This document shows positions 18,754 through 26,747 of a stretch of DNA of 64,000 bases, one piece after another. A program made the position numbers and the translations under genes. The DNA comes from Odoribacter sp. Lineage in GTDB: Bacteria; Bacteroidota; Bacteroidia; Bacteroidales; Marinifilaceae. The stretch covers positions 1-64,000 of the forward strand of contig JAHHTT010000001.1 of NCBI GenBank assembly GCA_020024465.1, written 5' to 3'. Numbering within the stretch: the stretch's first letter is position 1; each line of letters begins with the position of its first letter. Under the pieces are notes generated by a model. It ran no database searches. It was not told the DNA's origin and saw only the letters and a program-made list of their open reading frames with translations.

Positions 18754-19713
18754 TTACTTTACAGGTATAAACTGACGAATCAATTCATACTTCTGCATCA
18801 CTAAAGGCATATTTTCCCAACGTTTCTTGAATTCATCTTCAGAAACTACAATTATCTCCCTGACAAATCCTTCCATATCCTCTATGCCATTTAATGGAGT
18901 ATAATATTTACGTACCAGAATTTCTTCAAACGTATCCAGATCAAAATCCAAATATTCGTCAACCTCTGCCGATACAAAACCGACAGATCCCATAACAGCA
19001 CAAACTTTTGCTATTTGCTCCGCTGTTGCATCCGAATCATTCAATATATCACTATCAAAATCTGCAGGATAATCTTTTACAATTTTCTGATACTCTTGCC
19101 CATAATATTCTTTATTTGATATAGATGTAAATTTTTTTACAAGTTCATTCTGGTTATTTACCAAATAATCAGATACAGTTCGACAAACCACATCAGTAAC
19201 ATATTTATCCATTTTGGCCTCAGTATCGCAAGTCAGTACATCAGAAAAAAGCAAAGTTCTAAATGCCGGAACAAACTTAGAATAAGTCCCCTGCGTTTGC
19301 TTTACTAAAAACATCGAATAAGGACGCATATAATCAAAAATCGATTCCAAATAATTTTCCGCAACATCCAAGGCTAACATTTTTTCTGACGGAGATACTA
19401 AATATTGAAATGTATAGCTGGAGGTATTACCTCCAGAAGTAAAACTCCAACCTAAATCCAATAATTCATATCTATAAACAGAATCCCCTTTAATATCCAC
19501 TTTTACAAAAGCTTTGCCTATTGTATCATTAAAAAATATAGGTACATTATATTTCTTATACAACTCATATACCCGATGTTGCACAGAATCTGAAGGATCA
19601 TCTTTTATTTCAAAAAGATTTTCATAATAATTCAATTCTGCATCTATTTCATCTTTTTCACATCCACACAACAACAGAAGTAGCGATAACAGCCAAACAT
19701 ATATTTTCTTCAT
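18754..19713 (-). CDS. SusCD-associated lipoprotein resembling Peptidase_Mx1 without HExxH
   Basis: From the Met at 19713 the protein has 319 residues with a lipoprotein signal (LLSLLLLLCGC) followed by KDE, a typical surface-export signal. The N-terminal YELYKKYNVPIFF and C-terminal GFVSAEVDEYL...FEEILVRKY...SEDEFKKRWENM resemble the putative zinc-binding metallopeptidase family (Peptidase_Mx1), often encoded next to SusC/SusD. Where members have HExxH this protein has a stretch like DVVCRTVSDYLV with no histidine pair. I infer a non-catalytic homologue. The family link is by eye and needs a profile search. Confidence 0.5.
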   Translation of the reverse strand: MKKIYVWLLSLLLLLCGCEKDEIDAELNYYENLFEIKDDPSDSVQHRVYELYKKYNVPIFFNDTIGKAFVKVDIKGDSVYRYELLDLGWSFTSGGNTSSYTFQYLVSPSEKMLALDVAENYLESIFDYMRPYSMFLVKQTQGTYSKFVPAFRTLLFSDVLTCDTEAKMDKYVTDVVCRTVSDYLVNNQNELVKKFTSISNKEYYGQEYQKIVKDYPADFDSDILNDSDATAEQIAKVCAVMGSVGFVSAEVDEYLDFDLDTFEEILVRKYYTPLNGIEDMEGFVREIIVVSEDEFKKRWENMPLVMQKYELIRQFIPVK

Positions 19714-19727
19714 AATTGTCATTTTAA

Positions 19728-21272
19728 TTATTCTATATCTTTATTCGTTTCCTTATTCTCAATTATTTTACCATTTTCATCCAATTTTGCGATGACTTCC
19801 CTTTTTTTCCTTTCATTATTAGGCATATCTGCATGATATTCTAAAACACTTTCCGGTATTTTAAAAACATAAGACAAATCATTTTTCTCCAATTTAAAAA
19901 GCTCGGCACCCTCAAACGAACTACCTTCTTCATTATATTTGGCAAAAACCCGAACTATTTCCTTATGATATGGATATTTATGATTGACGGAATATCTTCT
20001 TAAATCAAACCATCGATGACCTTCCAAACACAATTCTTTACGTCTTTCATTACGAATTTCTTCTACCAATTTTTCTCCACTATAACTTTGTTTTTTATAA
20101 TCCGCAATACGATTTCTCCGTAAATCATTTAACCACGTATTTGCCTCTGCGTCTCCCAGCATTGCACAAGCTTCAGCCATATTTAAATACCCTTCTGCAA
20201 CTCTCAATGTAAAAACATCGGAAACTTTCGCCTGATGAATAATAGAAGAATATTTTCGATTAGACATAATACTGTCTGTAGTGAGATTTTTTGCAAAGAA
20301 TATATCTTTTCGATAATCTTTATCCATATACAAATTATACAAATCACTAGATATACAGAAATCACCACCATTTGCAGTAAAAACTCTATTAATATTTAAC
20401 GTACCTTGTGCAAATATCACCTCTGAATCTGTTACTTCCATAAAACTTTCTGCTGTAGGCAAACCACTAATAGGATAAAGCACATTTTTCAATTTCAAAA
20501 ATTCGTTCGCTGTAGCCCGGGCATTTTCCCAATCTTGCATATATAAATACACTCTTGACAATAATAACAAAGAAGCCTCTTTAGAAGCACGGTAAGCCGG
20601 TTTTTTCTGAGGACTTTTCGTCAAATTATCTACAGCATTTTTCAAATCGCTTATGATTTGGGTATAAACTTCAAGCACAGAGTTTCTATGAAAATCATTT
20701 TCCACATATTCAGACAATTTCAAAGGTATACCTAAACATTTTTCAACTGTATTATCATACGGAAGTGCATATAAATTCACTAAAAAGAAATAAAGTTGAG
20801 CTCGTAAAAAATAACATTCACCTCTGATTCGAATTGCATTTAATTTATCTTCTTCACTTACAATTTCCAATTTACCTATTTCGTTCAAAATGATATTAAT
20901 AATATTGATCCGATGATATGAATCCATCCACAAACTATTATCATTAATATAATCAGAACCATTCGCACTTTTGGTCACATCCAACTGCCATGTAGAATAA
21001 CCATAAAGATTACGCAATGACTTCCAAGCATTTGCATCTCCTCTACGGGTGATAACTGTATTGATATCATCATCCATAAAATTCATAAAACTAGCATAGT
21101 TGGCAGCAGAAAATGTATTAACAGGACTACTTGGCAAATAAACCTCCCCTAATAATATTTCATCCAAATCACTGACGGTCTTTACAACAACCAAAGACTG
21201 GGAATACTCTTCCAAAAAATTACCACAACCCGAAAATAGTACAATTAATATTATATAAAAATTTCTTTTCAT
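19728..21272 (-). CDS. SusD/RagB family nutrient-binding lipoprotein
   Basis: This 514-residue lipoprotein (signal MKRNFYIILIVLFSGC, Cys16) has the SusD/RagB layout: an N-terminal SusD-like region with TPR-like helices (RGECYFLRAQLYFFLVNLY), and the C-terminal ERRKELCLEGHRWFDLRRY motif that is diagnostic for the family. SusD proteins cap the SusC channel and bind substrate at the surface. It is encoded 11 bp after susC. The substrate cannot be read from the sequence. With proteases and thioredoxins in the operon, a peptide or protein substrate is more likely than a glycan, since no glycoside hydrolase is present in the locus. Confidence 0.95.
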   Translation of the reverse strand: MKRNFYIILIVLFSGCGNFLEEYSQSLVVVKTVSDLDEILLGEVYLPSSPVNTFSAANYASFMNFMDDDINTVITRRGDANAWKSLRNLYGYSTWQLDVTKSANGSDYINDNSLWMDSYHRINIINIILNEIGKLEIVSEEDKLNAIRIRGECYFLRAQLYFFLVNLYALPYDNTVEKCLGIPLKLSEYVENDFHRNSVLEVYTQIISDLKNAVDNLTKSPQKKPAYRASKEASLLLLSRVYLYMQDWENARATANEFLKLKNVLYPISGLPTAESFMEVTDSEVIFAQGTLNINRVFTANGGDFCISSDLYNLYMDKDYRKDIFFAKNLTTDSIMSNRKYSSIIHQAKVSDVFTLRVAEGYLNMAEACAMLGDAEANTWLNDLRRNRIADYKKQSYSGEKLVEEIRNERRKELCLEGHRWFDLRRYSVNHKYPYHKEIVRVFAKYNEEGSSFEGAELFKLEKNDLSYVFKIPESVLEYHADMPNNERKKREVIAKLDENGKIIENKETNKDIE

Positions 21273-21283
21273 ACTCTTCTAAT

Positions 21284-24200
21284 TTAAAATGAAACATTCA
21301 ATCCCAATGAATAAGCCGGACGTACAGACAAATTAGGCTTTGCAAATCCTGCTTGCGAAGGATCTTGTCCTTTCAATGCTTTAGCTGAAATTGTAAACAA
21401 ATTCATTGTATTAAAAGATATGTAGGCTGATGAAAATGGTGTTTTACGCAAAAACTTTTCATTAAAAGTATAACGCAATGTCAACGACTGGCATTTCAAA
21501 TAATTGCCACTAACCACTCTTAAATCAGACAGATCATACATTTCCCACACACTGTTGGCAAACTTACTGCTACCAAATTCTCGACTCCAATGTCTTTCAT
21601 AACTTGCATACTCCGGATGAGAAGGACTCATTATCACTGGCACATTTGTCAAAGTTTCATCTCCCGATACTTGCCAACGGTTTGTAAATTCCTTACGCAC
21701 ATTATTATCCGATTTAATTCCAGACAAAACAGGACTATATAAAGGAAATAAACGCACTTTAGAACCTAAACTATAGGTAAAAGAAGCCGATAACATAAAT
21801 CCTTTAAAATTAAACGATGTAGATAGATTTCCATAAAATTTTGATTCTCGCGTTCCATTTTCCTTTAACACCATAGGAACAATTTCGCTGATACTCTTTC
21901 CTTCCAACAGATGTCTCCGCTCCTCATAATCATCAAAAACAGGTACTCCATTATTAGGATTCAATCCCAAAAACTTATAGCTGTAAAATGTCCCTATCGG
22001 TTTTCCGTTTATCAAAACATCACCATTCAAATAAGAATTCAACGAATTTTCATTTTCAGGATTTGCTTCCACCTTATTATAATTAGCAGACCAATAAGTA
22101 GATATACGCCATGTAAAGTCTTTACTTTTAATAGGCACACCACCTATTGCCAAACTATACCCTTTATTCCATAAATCTCCGTCATTCATAGTATAAGTAT
22201 ATATGCCGTTCATTGGAGACACTTCAACATCTGTAAAACAATTCTTTGTTTTCTTGTAGTAATAGGTACCACTCAAAGACAATCTACTATTAAACATATC
22301 CATATCCAACGTCAAATTCAAAGATTTTGTTTCCTCCCAACGTAAATTAGGATTAGGGTAACGAACTACAGTAGAAACATTTTCTCCGTAAAATGGGTCT
22401 ACAACACCTTGATTAATAATTAAATTCGGACTTTGATCTTCCAACATATTCCCCTGGATTCCCAAAGAAGCTCTGAATTGTAAATTAGAAAAAAAATCTA
22501 GATTGCGTAACAGATTTTCTTTTGCATTCCACATTCCAGAAATAGACCATACTGGTAAAAATTTATCACTACTTTTATCTCCGAATTTATTTGAAGCATC
22601 AAAACGTCCGTTCACATTAAACGTAAAATGCTGCTTATAACTATAAGACAACGTCGCATAACCAGCTATCATATTCGTTATGTTCTCGGAAATAAACGGA
22701 TGATTTTTACTCAACCAATCTGCATACATAGGAAAGTCTGATAAAGATATATTTTCAACAAATTGCATCCCTCTGTCTTTTACATACCCTCTGTTTTCCA
22801 TCGAATAAATATGGTATTTGCTATCGCTCGCCTCAAACCCCAAAGCTACGGTAATCAAATGATTCATTTCTTTCCCGATAGTTTTTCTAAAATCCGATTG
22901 CGCGCGTATGGTAAATCCCTGAGACGTTGTTGATGACGTTTCTAATATTCCACCATAAGGTAAAATACAATTATCTCCCGGAGTTGCCTGTTCATACGAT
23001 TCGGCATCTTTTAACATTGCCACATAATGAGTTTTTTCACCCCACCATCGTTCTTGTGTTGTGGATGAACGATTAACAGAAGCTATCATACTGACATCCC
23101 AACCAGTCATAATTTCATAACGCAAATCCAAACGAGCACTAATACCATGTCCGTCATATTCACTTGAACTATTATCAATTTCATTCAAAATATTAAAACG
23201 GTATTTACCAATACTGTTCATACCAACATTATAATAGCGATGATCATAATAATATAAAGAACCATCCTCATTATAAGCTGGTAAAGCACGCGTCGTATTA
23301 TAAGCATAATCCATTGAATTTATGGATTCAATCTGATGATTTTTCTTCTGCATATTACCGTTCAATTGTAAACCCACACGAAGTTTATTAAAAAGGACAG
23401 TATTCAAATTGACCATGGCTGTATAGCGCTCTGTAAACGTAGATCGAGAAACTCCATTTTCCCGGTCATAACCAATTGATGTATAATAACGAGTATCATC
23501 GCTTCCTCCGGAAATATTAATATTATGTCCATGAGAATAAGCATCTTGTGTTAATTCATCAAACCAATCTGTATTCACTTCTTCATAATACTTTACTTCA
23601 TCCAAAAACTGTTCATAATTTATTTTGCCTTTCATCAAACGATAATATGCTCCTTCATATCCCACCATAACCATTCCTTCTGGGAATTGGTAGTGTATAT
23701 CTGTTAATTCTTTTCCAAAACGTACTCGCTCTTGTGAATTCATCAAATTAATATCTCTATTGGTATAACGAGGACGTAAAGTCAATTTAGATGTGTGGTT
23801 ATAAGTCAAACGAGCCTTACCGCTCCGGCCTTTTTTAGTAGTCACAACAATTACACCATTAGCAGCTCTTGTTCCATAAAGAGCTGTCGCAGATGCATCT
23901 TTCAATACATCAATACGATCAATATCCTGAGGATTGATTCCAGCAATCGCATTACCTATCACATTGATATAATCTGGATTATTTAATTCTTGCGGATCCA
24001 CTCGTACTGGATCTGTCAGAACAATTCCATCTAACACCCATAATGGTTCGCGGTTTCCCAATAATGTTGAAGTTCCGCGAATACGAATCCTCGGAGTTGC
24101 CCCAACCTCTCCAGAATTACTCATTAATAACAATTCTGGTATTTTTCCTTCTAAGGCCGCATCTATACTGGTCATACCTGCCACCAATACATCATCAGCT

Positions 24201-24889
24201 TTTACTGAAGTTATAGCACTCGTTGAATGACGTTTATCTATATTCTGATATCCAGTAACTACAACTTCCTGTATTTCTGTAATATTTTCTTCAAGAACAA
24301 CATTTAAAGTAACTTCATTTTTATAAATCACCTCTTTTGTCTTCATTCCTATAAAAGAAAATATAATTTTCATTCCTTTCACATCCGGAATCTCCAAAAT
24401 AAATTTACCATCAACATCAGTTACTGTTCCCCAATTCGTCTTTGTAACCTGTACAGTAACTCCAGGTAAAGGATTTCCCTTTACATCAACCACACAACCA
24501 GACAATTTACGTACTTTAACGTTATCGGTTTGTTGTATCGGTTTAATAACAATCATCCCATTTAAATACTCATAAGAATAAGGCAAGCCTTTCAAAATTT
24601 GAAACATGGCTAATTTTAGAGGTGTATTGCTTACCTCTATTGTCAGTCGATGGTTTGCAGCAATTTCCTCTTCATTAAAAACAAAATACACCCCTGTTTG
24701 CTGTTTTATCATTTTAAAAACTTCACGCAAAGTAACGTTTTCTAAACTCAAATTCACCGTTTGTGACCATACTCCAGCATAAACATTAACTGACAATAAA
24801 ATTGTCAATATTATAGTCAATCTCATAGTTAAGAAAAGCTTCTTTTCGATGCATAAACATCGAATAAATTTAAAAACATTTTTTTTCAT
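21284..24889 (-). CDS. SusC/RagA TonB-dependent transporter with N-terminal STN signalling domain
   Basis: From the ATG at 24889 the protein has 1201 residues. The order is signal region, STN domain (about 55-110, LENVTLREVFKMIKQQTGVYF), carboxypeptidase-like beta domain (about 130-210), TonB plug with the SusC-type motifs (ALEGKIPELLL, RIRIRGTSTLLG, DVLKDASATALYGTRAANGV), and a 22-strand-type barrel to the C-terminus ending in Phe. The STN domain indicates signalling through the FecR protein encoded just upstream to the FecI sigma factor. An upstream in-frame start (24904) exists, but MKKNVFKFIRC is the better N-terminus. Spacing to the FecR gene is about 58 bp. Confidence 0.95.
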   Translation of the reverse strand: MKKNVFKFIRCLCIEKKLFLTMRLTIILTILLSVNVYAGVWSQTVNLSLENVTLREVFKMIKQQTGVYFVFNEEEIAANHRLTIEVSNTPLKLAMFQILKGLPYSYEYLNGMIVIKPIQQTDNVKVRKLSGCVVDVKGNPLPGVTVQVTKTNWGTVTDVDGKFILEIPDVKGMKIIFSFIGMKTKEVIYKNEVTLNVVLEENITEIQEVVVTGYQNIDKRHSTSAITSVKADDVLVAGMTSIDAALEGKIPELLLMSNSGEVGATPRIRIRGTSTLLGNREPLWVLDGIVLTDPVRVDPQELNNPDYINVIGNAIAGINPQDIDRIDVLKDASATALYGTRAANGVIVVTTKKGRSGKARLTYNHTSKLTLRPRYTNRDINLMNSQERVRFGKELTDIHYQFPEGMVMVGYEGAYYRLMKGKINYEQFLDEVKYYEEVNTDWFDELTQDAYSHGHNINISGGSDDTRYYTSIGYDRENGVSRSTFTERYTAMVNLNTVLFNKLRVGLQLNGNMQKKNHQIESINSMDYAYNTTRALPAYNEDGSLYYYDHRYYNVGMNSIGKYRFNILNEIDNSSSEYDGHGISARLDLRYEIMTGWDVSMIASVNRSSTTQERWWGEKTHYVAMLKDAESYEQATPGDNCILPYGGILETSSTTSQGFTIRAQSDFRKTIGKEMNHLITVALGFEASDSKYHIYSMENRGYVKDRGMQFVENISLSDFPMYADWLSKNHPFISENITNMIAGYATLSYSYKQHFTFNVNGRFDASNKFGDKSSDKFLPVWSISGMWNAKENLLRNLDFFSNLQFRASLGIQGNMLEDQSPNLIINQGVVDPFYGENVSTVVRYPNPNLRWEETKSLNLTLDMDMFNSRLSLSGTYYYKKTKNCFTDVEVSPMNGIYTYTMNDGDLWNKGYSLAIGGVPIKSKDFTWRISTYWSANYNKVEANPENENSLNSYLNGDVLINGKPIGTFYSYKFLGLNPNNGVPVFDDYEERRHLLEGKSISEIVPMVLKENGTRESKFYGNLSTSFNFKGFMLSASFTYSLGSKVRLFPLYSPVLSGIKSDNNVRKEFTNRWQVSGDETLTNVPVIMSPSHPEYASYERHWSREFGSSKFANSVWEMYDLSDLRVVSGNYLKCQSLTLRYTFNEKFLRKTPFSSAYISFNTMNLFTISAKALKGQDPSQAGFAKPNLSVRPAYSLGLNVSF

Positions 24890-24947
24890 TATAAAGATAA
24901 ACAAATTTAGTTAGTAGATTTCAAACTCTATTTTTTCCACACAATTG

Positions 24948-26105
24948 TTAATAGGCTGTAGATTTAACTGCTATATTCTTTCCATTAATCATAAAACTGA
25001 CATTCGTTGTTTTTTCTATTATTTGTAAAATATCGTTCAAGGCATCATACTTTTTCACCACACCTGTAAAACATCGCGTTTTGAATTCCGCAGCAGAAAA
25101 ACTAAAATCAACACCATACCAACGGGACAATTGAGTTGTAATTTCTTCCAAAGGCATGTTTTCATACTCAAAAACACCTCGAATCCAAGATGTGTAGACT
25201 GAAGCAACAACAGATTGCTTAGAAATTTTACCAGAATTCAAATCAAAGGCAACTTGCTCATCAGGCAACAATTCAACTGACTGGCCGTTCATTTCCACTT
25301 TTACTCCTCCTTCTGCTAAAGTGGTTATCACCTTGCCGTTCTCTTCATAGGCAGCAACATTGAATTTAGTTCCCAACACATTTACATTCACCTTATTTGC
25401 ATGCACTATAAACGGATGTTCTTTATCTGATTTTACTTCAAAATATGCCTCTCCTTTCAACACTACCTCTCGGACAGAATCAACAAAAACCATCGGAAAT
25501 GTAATTTCCGATTCTGAATTTAACCAGACTCTGGTCCCATCGGATAAGGTAAAATTATATTCTCCCGAAACCGGTACTTTTACGGTATGCCAGACAAGCT
25601 CTTCTATTTTCTGACCATTCAATTCGTATTGCAGCCCCATCGTTGTATCATTCTTTATCAAAGCGCCCTGATCCTGCACCTCCTTCAAATCGTTTCTTGT
25701 CAAGTCTAATTGATCACCGTTGGCCAACACCAAAGTAGCTTTTGTTGTTCCCGGCAGAATCTGAACCAACGACGCTGACTCCACACTCTCTGATTTATGA
25801 ATCCAAAAACCTGTACCTGCTCCAAATAACAAAACGACAACAGCAACAACAGCCACTATCCGCAGTCTGATACGTTTTATTCTACGGACTTTCATCGCCG
25901 ATAACAATCTCATCCAAGCTCTTTTATCATCAATAGACTGTTTCCCTTCTGTCATCCGATGCATTTTCACCAAACAAAGAAATCTTTCAAACGTTTCCCG
26001 ATTTTCAGGAGAAGCATCTATCCATTTTCGCAACATCCTACTATCAGCTTCGCTTATATTCCCGCTACAATAATCTACGATATGATCAAAAACATTTTCA
26101 CCCAT
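24948..26105 (-). CDS. FecR-family anti-sigma factor
   Basis: The chosen ATG (26105) gives 385 residues and has a purine-rich ribosome site (AGAAGAAAAAG) just upstream; the longer frame starts with GTG at 26141 and has no such site. The N-terminal cytoplasmic anti-sigma region (about 1-80, DYCSGNISEADSRMLRKWI) is followed by one membrane segment (about 82-102), the FecR domain (about 175-275, FTLSDGTRVWLNSESEITFP and FIVHANKVNVNVLGTKFNV) and a C-terminal STN-like DUF4974 domain (about 310-385). It transmits substrate occupancy of SusC to the sigma factor. The start codon lies inside a long inverted repeat. Confidence 0.93.
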   Translation of the reverse strand: MGENVFDHIVDYCSGNISEADSRMLRKWIDASPENRETFERFLCLVKMHRMTEGKQSIDDKRAWMRLLSAMKVRRIKRIRLRIVAVVAVVVLLFGAGTGFWIHKSESVESASLVQILPGTTKATLVLANGDQLDLTRNDLKEVQDQGALIKNDTTMGLQYELNGQKIEELVWHTVKVPVSGEYNFTLSDGTRVWLNSESEITFPMVFVDSVREVVLKGEAYFEVKSDKEHPFIVHANKVNVNVLGTKFNVAAYEENGKVITTLAEGGVKVEMNGQSVELLPDEQVAFDLNSGKISKQSVVASVYTSWIRGVFEYENMPLEEITTQLSRWYGVDFSFSAAEFKTRCFTGVVKKYDALNDILQIIEKTTNVSFMINGKNIAVKSTAY

Positions 26106-26153
26106 ATTGTAATCTTTTTCTTCTATATTCCGAAAAATCACAATATGGGTGAA
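26097..26153 (-). promoter_or_regulatory. RNA hairpin enclosing the anti-sigma start codon
   Basis: A perfect 14-bp inverted repeat (26140-26153 with 26097-26110; arm ACAATATGGGTGAA) encloses 29 nt. In the mRNA the 3' arm contains the fecR ATG while the ribosome site lies in the loop. It begins about 20 nt after the sigma factor stop codon. It may limit translation of the anti-sigma factor. Confidence 0.55.
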
Positions 26154-26173
26154 TAAAAATTCAAAAAAAAATA

Positions 26174-26737
26174 TTATATAAGCATTAACACTATCACTAA
26201 CAAATCGCCCAAGCTCTCTCTTAGTTTTTTCAATGCATGGGAATAATGGGTTTTCACAGTATTCAATGATATATTATAACGCTCTGCCGCCTGTTTGTAG
26301 GAAAGATTTTCCAATACAATAGCATTAAAAACTTCACGTGCTTTTTCTGGTAACCGACTAACTTCCAAACTCAATCTCTCTTTAAGAATATCCAATTCCT
26401 CTTCATCTGCCAGTGCCATATCCTCCAGCAAGAGGTTTACATGTTCCTCTACATCATCAAAAACAATACGTCCTTTTTTTTCCAATACCTTCAATGAGGC
26501 TTTCGCCACCGCTCCAAACAAATACGAATGTAAAAAACCTTCAAATTCATGTCCTTTCTTATTCTCCCAAAAAGAAATAAATACATTCTGAACAACATCC
26601 TCCGCATCCTCAATGGAAGGCAAATATTTTAAAGCGTACACACACAATGCATGATAATAATTGTCAAACATCATACGTACACACCTCTCATCCTTCAATC
26701 TTAGTAGTTCAATTATAGTTTTTTCTGTATATTGCAT
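26174..26737 (-). CDS. ECF sigma factor of the FecI type
   Basis: This 187-residue protein shows sigma region 2 (about 20-85, FDNYYHALCVYALKYLPSIEDAEDVVQNVF) quoted in part as EDAEDVVQNVFISFW, and region 4 (about 125-175, LPEKAREVFNAIVLENLSY and NISLNTVKTHYSHALKKLRE). Regions 1 and 3 are absent, as in ECF sigma factors. It should direct transcription of the following SusCD locus when released by the anti-sigma factor. It begins 10 bp after the stop of the MG2 protein gene, so it may also be made from that transcript. Confidence 0.94.
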   Translation of the reverse strand: MQYTEKTIIELLRLKDERCVRMMFDNYYHALCVYALKYLPSIEDAEDVVQNVFISFWENKKGHEFEGFLHSYLFGAVAKASLKVLEKKGRIVFDDVEEHVNLLLEDMALADEEELDILKERLSLEVSRLPEKAREVFNAIVLENLSYKQAAERYNISLNTVKTHYSHALKKLRESLGDLLVIVLMLI

Positions 26738-26747
26738 TATTGTATTT

